Shown here: one piece after another, positions 21,763-34,413 of the stretch
Position numbering within the stretch: position 1 is the stretch's first letter
Layout of the letters: every line of letters begins with the position of its first letter
Assembly: GCA_963575745.1 (NCBI GenBank)
Contig: CAUYUJ010020184.1
Span: 1-64,000, forward strand
From: Prorocentrum cordatum
Taxonomy: Eukaryota > Sar > Dinophyceae > Prorocentrales > Prorocentraceae
Direction: 5' to 3'
DNA length: 64,000 nt
Position numbers and translations under genes: made by a program
The notes under the pieces: generated by a model
Database searches by the model: none
What the model saw: the letters and a program-made list of their open reading frames with translations, nothing else
Told to the model about the DNA's origin: nothing

Positions 21763-24700
21763 GACTCGTAGAGCTTCCCTAAGCTAGCAGCTGGAAGCTT
21801 AAGAGTAATTCTGGCGCGCTGGAGAGCTAGTTGGCAAGAAAAATCTCGACGGAACTTTTGCTGACTTTTGCTCAGTTGGAAATTTTGTTCTCGAAATTCA
21901 ACCATTCGTTAGAGCTCTAGTATTCTTTCCCGTGATATTCGATCTTATTCCCACTCTTCATCTTGATCTCAGCTCGGTCGGATGAATATTAATATCAAAA
22001 AGCACTGTGGCGGGATCGGCTGTTTCAAGTCATCTTGACACGCGATGACGGTTTTCTGAACACAACTCGATCTTTAGGACAGCTACAGAACTAGTAAGCA
22101 CAGCTAATCGATTCAGAATGATGAGGCGCGTTCGCCTGTTGAATCGAGAGGTCTGAACTCGGTCTGCTATCCGAGCTAGGTCCGCAAACCTATTCGTAGT
22201 ATTCGAGTCATCTCGACAGACGCTCTCGGTTTTCTGTACTTAACTCGAGCTATAGGACAGCTACAGAGCTGATACTTACAGAAACTGATTCAGAATCATC
22301 AGTCGAATTTGCCTGTTGACTCCAGAGCTCTGAACTCGGTCTGTTGTCCGATCTAGGATCGCGAAACTATTCGTATTGTTCGAGTCATCTTGAGAAGTGC
22401 TCTCGGTTTTCTGCACTCAACTCGGGCTGAGGGGGGCTACAGTGCTGGTTGTCACAGAAATCGATTTGAAGACATCAGGCGCGCCCGCCTGTCGAATCCA
22501 GAGCTCGGAACTCGGTCTGCTGCCCGAACTAGGTCCGCAAAACTATTGTATTGCTCGAGTCATCCAGTGATCCTGAGAGGTCCTGTCGGTTTCCTGCACT
22601 TAACTCGGGCTGGGTGGAAATCACAGGGTTTGATTCGCATTACAGATCTCGTAAAGAAGACAATCCAGAAGCATCGGGGGCGTTCGGCTGTTGCGTCCAG
22701 AGGTCTGAAATTTCTTGGGCTGGAAAGTATTCGTTCTCTGCAATTTTTGTTTCACATTATATATTCTCAGGAAGCTCTACGAGTCCGCGGTAACAAAGGT
22801 TGACGGTTTACCGCCGGCGCCCAGTTTTGCTTTCGAAATTCAACAATTCGTTTGAGCTTTAGTTTTTTCTCTGACCATTTTCGATCTTATTTCCGCTCGC
22901 CTTCTTAATCTCAGCTCGATCGGGTAAATATTTCTGCAAAAAAGCAACGCGGCGGGATCGGCTTTTTCGAGTCATCTTCATACGCGTTGTCGTATTTTGC
23001 ACTTAACTCGAACTGTAGGGCAGCTACAGAGGTCATGCTCGCATAAATCGATTGCGAATCATCAGGCGCGTTTGTCTGTTCCATCTAGAGGTCTGAACTC
23101 GGTCTGCTGCCCGAGCTAGATTCGCGAAACTCTTCGTGTTATTGGAGTCCTCTTGAGAGATGCTGACAGTTTTCTGCACTTAACTCGGGCTGTAGGGAGG
23201 CTAAAGGGCTCGTACTCACAGGAATCGATTCGGAGACATCAGGCGCGTCCGCCTGCCGAATCCAGAGCTCGGAAATCGGTGTGCTGCCCGAGCTAGTTTC
23301 GCAAAACTATTCGTATTGGTCGAGTCATCTCTAGAGGTGCTGTCCGTTTTCTGCACTTAACTCGGGCTGTAAGGGGGCTACAGGGCTGGTAATCACTGGA
23401 ATCGATGCAGAGACATTAGTCGCGCCCATTTGTCGCATTTAGAACCTCAACTCGGCCTGCTGCCCGAGCTAGGTCCGCGACACTATTCGTATTGTTCGAG
23501 TCATCTTCAGAGGTGCTGTCGATTTTCTGCACTTAACTCGGGCTGTAAGGGGGCCGCAGGGCTGGTTATCACAGAAATCGATGCGAAGACATCAGTCGCG
23601 TCCGCCTGTTGCATTCAGATGTCTGAACTCGGTCTGATACTCGAGCTAGATGCGCGAAACTATTTGTATTGTTCGAGTGATCTTGAGAGGTGCTGTCGAT
23701 TTTCGCACGTATTTCAGGCTGTAGGGGAGCTACGGAGCTCGTGCGCACAGAAAACGATCCAGAAGCATGAGGGGCGTCTGGCTGTTGCATCGAGAGGTCT
23801 GAAATCGTTTAGGCTGACAAATTATTCGTTCTCTGCAATTTTTTTCCGACTTATATATGCTCAGGAAGCTCTACGAGTCCCCCGGCGGTAAGGAAGGTTG
23901 ACGGTTTACCGCCGGCGCCCAGTTCCGGCGCGGGGTGGAGCTAGTAACTCGTAGAGCTTCCCTTAGCAAGTTATTGCTGCAAGCTTAAGAGTAATTCCGG
24001 GGCGCTGGAGAGCTAGTTGGCAAGACAAATCTCGACGGACCTTTTGCTGACTTTTGGTCGGTTGAAAATTTTGTTCTCGGAATTCAACAATTTATTTGAG
24101 CTTTATTATTTTTCCCATGATATTCGATCTTATTTCCGCTCGCTATCTTGATCTCAGCTCGATCGTATAGCTTTTACTGCCAAAAAGCACTGCGGCGGGA
24201 CCGGCCGTATCAAGTCATCTTGACACGCGATGACGGTTTTCTGAACATCACTCGAGCTTCAGGACAGCTATTTAGCTGGTAAGCACAGCTAATCGATTCA
24301 GAATGATTAGGCGCGTTCGCCCCTTGAATCTAGAGGTCTGAACTCGGTCTGCTAGCCGATCCGCAAACCTACTTGTATCATTCGAGTCATATTGATAGAC
24401 GCTCTCGGTTTTCTGTACCTAACTCGAGCTATAGGACACATAGGGAGCTGATACTTACATAAACCGATTCAGAATCATTAGTTGTTTGTTTGTTGAATCC
24501 AGAGCTCTGAACTTGGTCTGCTGCCCGATCTAGAATTGCAACACTGTTTGTATTGTTCGAGTCATCTTGAGAAGTGCTCTCGGTTTTCTCCACTCAACTC
24601 GGGCTGGGGGGGGGCTAAGAGTGCTGGTGGTCACAGGAATCGATTTCAAGACATCAGCCGCGTCCGTCTGTGGAATCTAGAGCTCGGAACTCGGTCTGCT

Positions 24701-27700
24701 GCCCGAACTAGGTCCGCGAAGCTGTGCGTATTGTTCGAGTCATGCTGAAAGGTGCTGTCGGTTTTCTGCACTCAACTCGGGCTGTAGGGGGGCTGCAGGG
24801 CTGGTCATCACAGGAGTCGAGTCGCAGACATCAGACGTGTCCGCCTGTCGCATTGAGAGGTCTGAACTCGGTTTGATATTCGAGCTGGGTTGCCAAACTA
24901 TTCGTATTGTTCGAGTCATCTTGAGAGGTGCTGTCTATTTAGCACGTAACTCGGGCTGAAGGAGAGCTACAGAGATCGCAAAGAAGAGAATCCGGAAGCA
25001 TGGGGGGCGTTCGGCTGTTGCATCGAGAGGTCTGAAATCGCTTGGGCTGAAAAACTATTGTTCTCTGCATTTATTTTCCACATTATATATTGTCAGGAAG
25101 CTCTACGAGTCCCCCGGCGGTAAGGGGGGTTGACGGTTTACCGCCGGCGCGCAGTAACTCGCAGAGCTTCCCTTAGCAAGTTGTTGCTGGAAGCTTGAGA
25201 GTAACGCGTAAAACTTCCCTTAGCAAGTTATTCCTGGAAGATTAAGAGTAACTCGTAGAGCTTCCCTTAGCAAGTTGTTGCTGGAAGCTTAAGAGTAATT
25301 CCGGGGCGCTGGAGAGCTAGTTGGCAAGAAAAATCTCGACGGATCTTTCGAAGACTTTTGGTCGGTTGAACATTTTGTTCGAAATGCAAACATTCGTTAG
25401 AGCTCTAGTATTCTTTCCCATGATATTCGATATTATTCCCGCTCGCCGTCTTGATCTCAGATCGATTGGGTAGATATTACTGCCAAAAAGCACTGCGGCG
25501 GGATCGGCTGTTTCGGGTCATCTTGACACGCGGTGACGGTTTTCTGAACATAACTCGAGCTATAGAAGAGCCACAGAGCTGGTGAGCACACCTTATCGAT
25601 GCAGAATGATCAGGCGCGTTCGCCTGTTTCATCCAGAGGTCTGAACTCGGTCTGCTAGCCGAGCTAGGTGCGCAAACCTATTCGTATTATTCGAGTCATG
25701 TTGACAGGCGCTCTCGGGCTTTTGTCCTTAACTCGAGCTATACGACAGCTACAGAGCTGATGCTTACAGAAACTGCTTCATAATCATCAGTCGCGGTGTT
25801 CATTGAATCCAGAGCTCTGAACTCGGTCTGCTGCCCGATCTAGAATTGCGAAATTGTTTGTATTGTTCGAGTCATCTTGAGAGGTGCTGTCGGTTTTCTG
25901 TACTTAACTCAGGCTGTAGAGAAACTGTAGGGCTGGTAATCTCAGGGATCGATTCGGAGACATCAGGCGCGTCCTTCTGTCGAATCCAGAGCTCGGAACT
26001 CGGTCTGCTGCCCGAGCTAGGTCCGCGGAACTGTTCGTATTGTTCGAGTCATCTTGAGAGTCGCTGTCGGTTTTCTGCACTTAACTCGGGCTGTAGGGTG
26101 GCTGCAGGGCTGGTAACAGGAATCGATTCGGGGACATCAGACGCGTCCCACTATTGCATTCAGAGGTCTGAACTCGGTCTGATACTCGAGCTAGGTTTGC
26201 CGAACTATTCGTATGGTTCGAGTCATCTTGAAAGGTGCTATCGATTTACGCACGTAACTTGGGCTGTAGGAGAGCTACAGAGCTCGTATAGAAGAGAATC
26301 CAACATCAGGGGCGTTCGGCTGTTGCATCGAAAGGTCTGAAAAACTATTCGTTCTCTACAATTTTTTCCATATTGTATATTGTCAGGAAGCTCTACGAGT
26401 CCCCCGGCGGTAAGAAAGGTTGACGGTTTACCGCCGGCGCCCAGTAATTCCGGCGCGCTGGAGAGCTAGTTGGCTCGAAAAATCTCGACGGAACTTTTGA
26501 TGACTTTTGCTCAGTTGAAAATTATGTTCTCAAAATTTGAACATTCGTTAGAGCTCTAGTATTTTTCCTATGATATTCGATCTTTTTCCCGCTCGCCATC
26601 TTGATCTCACCTCAATCGGGTATCTTTTACTGCCAAAAAGCACACGGGCGGGATCGGCCGTTTCAAGTCATCTTGACACGAGATGACGGTTTTCTGAACA
26701 TAACTCGAGCTTTAGGACAGCTAGACAGCTGGTGAGCACAGCTAATCGATTCAGAATGATCAGGCGCGTTCGCCTGTTGAATCCAGAGGTTTGAACTCGG
26801 TCTGCTAGCCGAGCTAGGTCCGCAAACCTATTCGTATTATTCGAGTCATCTTGACAGACGCTCTCGATTTTCTGTACTTCACTCGAGCTACAGGACAGCT
26901 ACAGAGCTGCTAGGACAGAAACTGATTGAGAATCATCAGTGGCAGTTGTCTGTTGAATCCGGAGCTCTGAACTCGGTCTGCTGCCCGATCTAGAATCGCG
27001 AAACCATTCGTATTGTTCGAGTCATCTTGAGAAGTGCTCTCGGTCTTCTGCACTCAACTCGGGCTGAGGGGGGCTACAGTGCTGGTGGTCACAAGAATCG
27101 ATTTGAAGACATCAGGCGCGTCCGTCTGTCGAATCCAGAGCTCGGAACTCGGTCTGCTATCCGAACTAGAATCGCGAAACTATTGTATGTAATCCTGAGA
27201 GGTGCTGTCGGTTTTCTGTATTTAACTGGGGCTGTAGGGGGGGCTACAGTGCTGGTAGTCACAGGAATCGATTCGCAGACATCAGATGCGTCCGCCTGTC
27301 GCACTCAGAGGTCTGAACTCGGTTTGATACTCGAGCTGGGTTTCCAACCTATTCGTTTTGTAGAGTCATCTTGAGAGGTGCTGTCGATTTACGCACGTAA
27401 CTCGAGGAGAGCTACAGAGCTCGTAAACAAGACACTCCAAAAGCATTGGGGGCGTTCGGCTGTTGGATCGAGAGGTCTGAAATCGCTTGGGCTGACAAAC
27501 GATTCGTTCTCTGCATTTTTTTCCACATTATATATTGTCAGGAAGCTCTACGATTCCCCCGGCGGTAAGAAAGGTTGACGGTTTACCGCCGGCGCCCAGT
27601 AATTCCGGGGCGCTGGAGAGCTAGTTGGCAAGAAAAATCTCGACGGACCTTTTGGTGACTGTTGGTCGGTTGAAAATTGTGTTCTCGAAATTCAACCATT

Positions 27701-28021
27701 CGTTAGAGCTCTAGTATTTTTTCCCGTGATATTCGATCTTATTCCCGCTCGCCATGTTGATCCCAGCTCGATCGGGTACCTTTCACTGCCAAAAAGCACT
27801 GCGGCGGGACCGGCCGTTTCGAGTCATCTTGACACGCGGTGGTCGTTTTCTGAACATAACTCGAGCTATAGAAGAGCCACAGAGCTGGTAAGCATACCTT
27901 ATCGATCCAGAATGATCAGGCGCGTTCGCCTGTTGCATCCAGAGGTCTGAACTCGGTCTGCTGGCCGAGTTAGGTCCGCAAACCTATTCGTATTATTCGA
28001 GTCATGTTGACAGGCGCTCTC

Positions 28022-28022
<1 letters not shown>

Positions 28023-28058
<36 letters not shown>
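28023..28058 (+). repeat. T36 homopolymer inside a satellite monomer
   Basis: A run of 36 T replaces part of the usual cggttttctgtac text of one monomer. The monomer resumes on the far side, so this is an expansion of the existing gtttt run or an assembly artefact rather than an insertion tail. Confidence 0.9.
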
Positions 28059-28059
<1 letters not shown>

Positions 28060-28560
28060 TGTGGTTTTTGTACTTAACTCGAGCTATTTGACAGCTACAG
28101 AGCTGATGCTTATAGAAACCGATTCAGAGTCATCAGTCGCATTGTCTGTTGAATCCAGAGCTCTGAACTTGGTCTGCTGCCCGATCTAGAATCGCGAAAC
28201 TATTTGTATTGTTCGAGTCATCTTGAGAGGTGCTGTCGGTTTTCTGTACGTGCTCAGGCTGTAGGGGGGCTACAGGGCTGGTAATCTCAGGAATCGATTC
28301 GGAGACATCAGACGCGTCCCACTATCGCATTAAGAGGTCTGAACTCGGTCTGATACTCGAGCTAGGTTTGCCGAATTATTCGTTTTGTTAGAGTCATCTT
28401 GAGAGGTGCTGTCGATTGACCCACGCAACTCGGGCTGTAGGAGAGCTACAGAGCTCGTACATAATACAATCCAACATCAGGGGCGTTCGGCTGTTGCACG
28501 AAAGGTCTGAAATCGCTTGGCCTGAAAAACTATTCGTTCTTTGCATTTTTTTTCGACCTT

Positions 28561-28585
28561 ATATATATATATATATATATATATT
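28561..28585. repeat. AT dinucleotide microsatellite
   Basis: About twelve AT repeats expand the ttatatatt text that precedes tcaggaagctctacgagt in the unit tail. Similar AT expansions are at about 49550-49570 and 51390-51411 in the inverted arrays. Confidence 0.9.
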
Positions 28586-29865
28586 CTCAGGAAGCTCTAC
28601 GAGTCCCCCGGCGGTAAGAAAGGTTGACGGTTTACCGCCGGCGCCCAGTAACTCGTAGAGCTTCCCTTAGCAAGTTATTGCTGGAAGCTTAAGAGTAATT
28701 CCGGGGCGCTGGAGAGCTAGTTGGCAGGAAAATCTCGACGGACCTTTTGGTGACTGTTGGTCGGTTGAAAATTTTGTTCTCGAAATTCAACCATTCGTTA
28801 GAGCTCTAGTATTTTTCCCGTGATATTCGATCTTATTCCCGTTCGCCATCTTGATCTCAGCTCGATCGGGTAACTTTTACTGCCAAAAAGCACTGCGGCG
28901 GGATCGGCCGTTTCGAGTCATCTTGATACGCGCTGTCGGTATATTGGACTTAACTCGAGATTCAGGATAGCTACAGAGCTGATAAGCACACCTTATCGAT
29001 TCAGAATGAGCAGGCGCGTTCGTCTATTGCATCCGGAGGTCTGAACTCGGTCTGCTAGCCGAGCTAGGTCCGCAAATCTATTCGTATTATTCGAGTCATC
29101 TTGACAGGCGCTCTCGGTTTTCTGTACTTCACTCGAGCTGTATGACAGCTACAGAGCTGATAATTACAGAAACCGATTCATAGTCATCAGTCGCGTTTGT
29201 CTGTTGAATCTAGAGCTCTGAACTCGGTCTGCTGCCCGCTCTAGAATCGCGAAACTATCCATATTGTTCGAGTCATCTTGAGAGGTGCTGTCGGTTTTCT
29301 GTACTTAACTCGGGTTGTGGGGGTGGATACAATGCTGGTAGTCACAGGAATCGATTTGGAGACATCAGGCGCGTCCGCCTGTCGAATCCAGAGCTCGGAA
29401 CTCGGTCTGCTGCCCGAACTAGGTCCGCGAAACTATTCGTATTATTGGAGTCATCCTGAGATGCTGTCGGTTTTCTGCACTTAACTCGGGCTGTAGGGGG
29501 GCTGTAGGGCTGGTAATCACAGGAATCGATTCGCAGACATGAGACGCGTCCGCCTGTCGCATTCAGAGTGAACTTGGTCTCATACTCGAGCTAGGTTTGC
29601 CAAACTATTCGTATTGTTCGAGTCATCTTCAGGGTTGCTGTCGACTTACGCACGTAGCTCGGGCGGTAGCAGAGCTACAGAGCTCGTACAGAAGACAATC
29701 CAGAAGCATCGGGGGCGTTCGGCTGTTGCATCGAGAGGTTTGAAATCGCTTGGGCTGAAAAACTATTCGTTCTCTACAAATTTTTTTCGACATTATATAT
29801 TGTCAGGAAGCTCTACGAGTCCCCCAGCGGTAAGAAAGGTTGACGGTTTACCGCCGGCGCCCAGT

Positions 29866-30204
29866 TGGTCGACCCGACCAGAAAGGACAATGTGACAATT
29901 GTTGGGTGGTTTTGCAAATATTTGAAAGATATTCAACCATTTATTTTAAGAAAGCAGATTTTTCGCACCTGTAAACGATTATGAGGGCTTCTGCGTCTTA
30001 ATATGAGCTCTGTAGACGTATACTTACTATCAAAACACTTGGAGCAACCAAACTTTATCTGGACATGGAAAAAAAAGCAATCTTCAATTTTTCGAGAAAT
30101 GCCTCCAGAAGCTCTCTCTTTCGACTCTGAGCTCTCTCACGCGTCAAAGGAGCTCTACGAGGTTCCCGGCGGTGACTAGGTTGACGGTTCACCGCCGGCG
30201 CCAT
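29866..30204 (+). repeat. B module ending in H
   Basis: Starts ggtcgacccgaccagaaagg, continues gaaagatattcaacc and cttactatcaaaacacttgg, ends agctctctcacgcgtc and H at about 30149-30204 with GGCGGTGA/TCACCGCC arms. No coding potential. Confidence 0.8.
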
Positions 30205-32472
30205 TATTGCTGGAAGCTTAAGAGTAATTCCGGGGCGCTGGAGAGCTAGTTGGCAAGAAACATCTCGACAGACTTTTTGATGACTTAACTCGTAGAGCTT
30301 CCCTTAGCAAGTTATTGCTGGAAGCTTAAGAGTAATTCCGGGGCGCTGGAGAGCTAGTTGACAAGAAAAATCTCGACGGACCTTTTGCTGATTTTTGGTC
30401 GGTTGAAAGTTTTGTTCTCGAAATTCAACCATTCGTTAGAGCTCTAGTATTTTTTCCCGTGATATTCGATCTTATTCCCGCTCGCCATCTTGATCTCAGC
30501 TCGATCGGGTACCTTTTTTGCCAAAAAGCACACGGGCGGGATCGGCTGTTTCGAGTCATCTTGACACGCGATGACGGTTATCTAGACATAACTCGAGTTT
30601 TAGGACAGCTACAGAGCTGGTAAGCACAGGTAATCGATTCAGAATGATCAGGCGCCTTCGCCTGTTGAATCCAGAGGTCTGAACTCGGTCTGCTAGCCGA
30701 GCTAGGTCCGCAAACCTATTCGTATTATTCGAGTTATCTTGACAGACGCTCTCGGTTTTCTGTACTTAACTCGAGCTATAAGACAGCTGCAGGGCTGACA
30801 CTTACGGAAACGGATTCAGAATCATCAGTCGCATTTGTCTGTTGAATCCAGAGCTCTGAACTCGGTCTGCTGCCCGATCTAGAATCGCGAAACGATTCGT
30901 ATTGTTTGAGTCATCTTGAGAAGTGCTCTCGGTTTTCTGCACGTAACTCTGGCTGGGGGGGAGGCTACAGTGCTGGTGGTCAGAGGGATCGATTTGAAGA
31001 GATCAGGCGCGTCCGCCTGTCGAATCGAGTGCTCGGAACTCGGTCTGCTGCCCGAACTAGGTTCGCGGAATTATTGTATTGTTCGAGTCATCCTGAGAGG
31101 TGCTGTCGGTTTTCTGCACTGAACTCGGGCTGTAGGGGGGCTGCAGGGCTGGTAATCACAGGAGTCGATTCGCAGACATCAGATGCGTCCGCCTGTCGCA
31201 TTCAGAGGTCTGAACTCGTTTTGATATTCGAGCTGGGTTGCCAAACTATTCGTTTGGTTAGAGTCATCTTGAGAGGTGCTATCGATTTACGCACGTAACT
31301 CGGGCTGTAGCAGAGCTACAGAGCTCGTAAAGAAGACAATCCAGAAGCATCGGGTGCGTTCGGCTGCTGCATCGAGAGATCTGAAATCGCCTGGGCTTAC
31401 CGCCGGCACCCAGATTGGTCGGTTGAAAATTGTGTTCTCGAAATTCAACCATTCGTTAGAGCTCTAGTATTTTTTCCCGTGATATTCGATCTTATTGCCG
31501 CGCGCCATCTTGATCTCATCTCGATCGGATACCTTTTACTGCGAAAAAGCGTCCAGGCGGGATCGGCCGTTTCGAGTCATCTTGATATGCGCTGTCGGTA
31601 TATTGGACTTAACTCGAGAAACAGGACAGCTACAGAGCTGGTAAGCACACATTATCGATTCAGAATGATCAGGCGCGTTCGTCTGTTGCATTGAGAGGTC
31701 TGAACTCGGTCTGCTAGCCGAGCTAGGTCCGCAAACCTATTCGTATTTCGAGGCATCTTGACAGGCGCTCTCGGTTTTCTGTACTTAGCTCGAGCTGTAT
31801 GACAGCTAGAGAGCTGATACAGAGGAACCGACTCAGAGTCATCATTCGCGTTTGTCAGTTGAATCCAGAGCTGAACTCGGTCTGCTGCCCGCTCTAGAAT
31901 CGCGAAATTATTTGTATTGTTCGAGTCATCTTGAGAGGTGCTGTCGGTTTCTGCACTTAACTCGGGTTCTGGGGAAGCTACAGTGCTGGTAGTCACAGAA
32001 ATCGTTTTGGAGACATCAGGCGCGTCTGCCTGTCGAATTCAGAGCTCAGAACTCGGTCTGCTGCCCGAACTAGGTCCGCAAAGCTATTCGTATTGTTCGA
32101 GTCATCCTGAGATGTTGTTGGTTTTCTGCACTTAACTCGGGCTGTAGAGGGGCTGCAGGGCTGGTAATCACAGAAATCGATTCGGAGACATCAGACGCGT
32201 CCGCCTATCGCATTCAGAGCCCCGAACTTGGTCTGATACTCGAGCTAAGTTGGCGAAACTATTCGTATTCTTCGAGTCATCATCAGGGTTGCTGTCGATC
32301 AACGCACGTAACTCGGGCTGTAGGAGAGCTACAGAGCTCGTACAGAGGTCTGAAATCGCTTCGGCTGAAAAACTATTCGTTTTCTGCATTTTTTCGACAT
32401 TATGTATTGTCAGGAAGCTCTACGAGTCCCCCGGCGGTAAGAAAGGTTGACGGTTTACCGCCGGCGCCCAGT
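30205..32472 (+). repeat. Two higher-order satellite units, the first with truncated H
   Basis: A head fragment (30205-30287) is followed by a full head at 30288 and monomers to about 31409. There only the right arm of H remains (cttaccgccggcacccag). The second unit lacks the first part of the head (starts ttggtcggttg at 31413) and ends in H at 32412-32472. No gene. Confidence 0.8.
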
Positions 32473-32739
32473 GCGAAGAATTGAAGGATATTTGACAATG
32501 AGTTTTGAGAAAGCAGATTTTTCGCACCTGTAGTGGAATATGGCGCGTCCGCCAGTGAAATTTTCAGGCCCATAGGTGCAGTATTTCTATTGAAACACTT
32601 GGGGGGACCGACGTTGGATAAAAACAGAAAAACGTGTTTTTTCGAGTTTCTTGTTTCTCGCTCCAGAAGCTTTCTCATGTGTTTCGACGATCGCCGTGCA
32701 AGAAAAGAGCTCTACGAGGTTCCCGGCGGTGACGAGGTT
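32473..32739 (+). repeat. B module and left half of the H element split by LINE-2
   Basis: B text (ttgagaaagcagatttttcg, cacctgtagtggaatatgg, cgtgttttttcgagtttctt) leads to gagctctacgaggttcccgg-cggt and then GACGAGGTT (32731-32739). That 9-mer is repeated at 38618-38626 after the A-tail of LINE-2 and is therefore the target-site duplication. Removing LINE-2 and one 9-mer leaves a normal H element. Confidence 0.9.
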
Positions 32740-32780
32740 CCCGGCGGTTCCCGGCTCAAGAAAGGTTCCCGGCTCAAGAA
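32740..32780 (+). other. LINE-2 5' junction: GGTTCCCGG repeats fused to GGCTCAAG
   Basis: The H text ggttcccgg at the target recurs right after the target duplication and twice more in the form ggttcccggctcaag. GGCTCAAG is the last eight nt of the dinoflagellate spliced leader. The patchwork could be a leader relict remodelled by template jumping at 5' end completion, or chance. The leader's CCATTTT part is not present. Confidence 0.4.
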
Positions 32781-33188
32781 CGTCTCTGCCTGGGTAACCT
32801 CCAGACGTTCTAGCGAGCCTTCGCCTCGGGGTGTGAGCCTGGCTAGCCTGGGTTCCCTCGAGGTTTTTGTCTGCTTACACTGCATCTCGTGTATTGTACG
32901 CTGAATTCTTCTTCGTGGTATTGAGATACTTTCTGGTGTGCTGCACTGCTGTCTATTGTCTGTCTGCATATTTTATCTCTTATTGAACGAGTGGAAGTTT
33001 CTTGTGTGCTGGATCGTTGTTGACACAACGTCGTACGACAGTCCTGAGGCTCAGCTGGCCTTGAGGAGAGAGATCGGACTCGAGCATTGGGGTGAAAGTA
33101 CTGAGGAGTGGTTTCGTCGTCAAAAGAATCTGGACATCCCCACAGAGGATTACCAGGACGATAGGGTCAACTTCGATTACCTTGAGGA

Positions 33189-33254
33189 ATGCCAACCGTG
33201 GGATCAGAAAGACTTGCAGGCACTGGAGGCAGCTTCAAACAAACGTCAACGTGA
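33189..33254 (+). other. Upstream ORF in the LINE-2 5' UTR
   Basis: The first ATG of LINE-2 (33189, context gaATGcc) opens a 21-codon frame out of phase with ORF1 and closes at TGA 33252-33254, 55 nt before the ORF1 ATG. LINE-1 has no upstream ATG. It may lower ORF1 initiation; that effect is inferred. Confidence 0.45.
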
Positions 33255-33309
33255 GGACGATAAGAGCTGGTTAAATAAATACGGATTGAACGGTAATATT
33301 CTTGAGAAT

Positions 33310-34413
33310 ATGACTCATGTTGCTTCAGCGGCGGATGCCGCGATGACGGGAGATGGTGAGATTCGATCTAAACGTGCACGTGGCCCAGAGATTGAGGAGG
33401 AGAGGAAAGTGATGTTAGCGCAGGAGAAGGATCCATTCAAACAGATGATGATGAAGCATGTTTGGAAAACGGAGGATGCCCATGAGGATCTCATCCATGT
33501 TTCTCAATCGACGAAGACTGACATCAAAAGAGTTGACGACACACTCAAGTTGCATACGGAGCGCATGAACAAATCAGATGCACGGACAGATATTCTGGAA
33601 AAACAGGTTAAGCAAATTTTGGCTGGATCTCCTGCAGCTTCGGTTTCGACTAGTGTGGGCCCTGGTGGCTCCTCTGGTGGAGGTGTAGGTTCGGTCCCTC
33701 ACGTGCAACAAGGGCGATCGAGCCAGTTCGCACCAACTTATCTCGAACTTAAAGGGTGGGTGACAGATTGGTCGAATCAAGTAAATCGGGGAAATCAAAT
33801 GATACCCTGGGCGGATGCGTCACAGCTAATATCGAATATGGTTGGAACACTTCAGGGGGAGGAAAGGGGTGCTTACGACAAAGATAAAACTGAACGATCA
33901 AACGGAGGAAGATATATGTACGGAAGTGTAAAGGTCGGTTTCAAAGAAGGGACACCACGGGACACTCTTTGGAGAATAAAGAAATGGATGGATATGGTCT
34001 GTAAGGAACCAGCCGATCGTATTGCCCCGCCCCCAGGTTATACATATCCAAATGCCGATGTTCTCATTCAAGATATGGACACGCCAATCGATCCCAGAAA
34101 GATTCGTACGTTAGTGGAGTGTGCACCCTGGAAGCGTGATCATGTGAAAGCGGTTGCTCGTTTCTGTGGGACTTGGCGAAGCATGACATCGGCTCATGTT
34201 CAAATCGAGATCCGTGGGGAGGTGGGGCCACCGAGGAGTCAGATTTGGACTCAAGCTGTTCCGAATCTCCGACCCGTCTGTTTTGCGACGTATACGAACA
34301 CCACAGGGGCTTGGGTTCTTCATGCTGATGCATGGGCTCGTATTGTTTCTATTTATCCTGCGCTGACGGCCCCCATGAACCATGTACTTCAGGAAGTGAA
34401 TCGTAGGCAGTGA
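33310..34413 (+). CDS. LINE-2 ORF1 protein (coiled coil, ELKGWVTDW domain)
   Basis: 367 codons from the first in-frame ATG to TGA. The frame is open further upstream (a GTG at 32938 would add 124 residues starting with a hydrophobic run), but there is no in-frame ATG there. The N-terminal part is Ala-rich with a basic RSKRARG patch. Roughly residues 40-110 are charged and helical (KQMMMKHVWKTEDAHEDL, DIKRVDDTLKLHTERM), probably coiled coil, then a Ser/Gly linker. The C-terminal domain starts FAPTYLELKGWVTDW (E146) and carries ECAPWKRDHVKAV, matching LINE-1 ORF1. The likely role is RNA binding and particle formation, by analogy with other LINE ORF1 proteins. No host homologue recognised. Confidence 0.8.
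   Translation: MTHVASAADAAMTGDGEIRSKRARGPEIEEERKVMLAQEKDPFKQMMMKHVWKTEDAHEDLIHVSQSTKTDIKRVDDTLKLHTERMNKSDARTDILEKQVKQILAGSPAASVSTSVGPGGSSGGGVGSVPHVQQGRSSQFAPTYLELKGWVTDWSNQVNRGNQMIPWADASQLISNMVGTLQGEERGAYDKDKTERSNGGRYMYGSVKVGFKEGTPRDTLWRIKKWMDMVCKEPADRIAPPPGYTYPNADVLIQDMDTPIDPRKIRTLVECAPWKRDHVKAVARFCGTWRSMTSAHVQIEIRGEVGPPRSQIWTQAVPNLRPVCFATYTNTTGAWVLHADAWARIVSIYPALTAPMNHVLQEVNRRQ

Larger units (their letters stand above)
21763..29865 (+). repeat. Higher-order satellite array, seven units
   Basis: Units end in H at about 22825, 23923, 25155, 26445, 27600, 28649 and 29865, a spacing of 1.05-1.29 kb. This is the most regular part of the array, and the monomer order is easiest to see here: cgatgacgg/cggtgacgg type, gacagacgctctcgg, gagaagtgctctcgg, gagaggtgctgtcggtttt, and a terminal tgctgtcgatttacgcacgt type. 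Heads at 23943, 25155 and 28649 start with aactcgtagagcttccc (one variant base at 25155). At 25155-25300 the 50-bp head stem-loop is present three times in tandem. ORFs such as 23430-23891 and 25846-26340 are monomer read-throughs. Confidence 0.85.

Noticed and set aside
28023-28058. T36 run as the tail of a minus-strand retro-insertion
   Set aside because: The monomer continues on both sides without inserted sequence; simple homopolymer expansion fits better.
32938-33309. N-terminal extension of LINE-2 ORF1 from a GTG at 32938, with a hydrophobic start
   Set aside because: No in-frame ATG before 33310; more likely 5' UTR.
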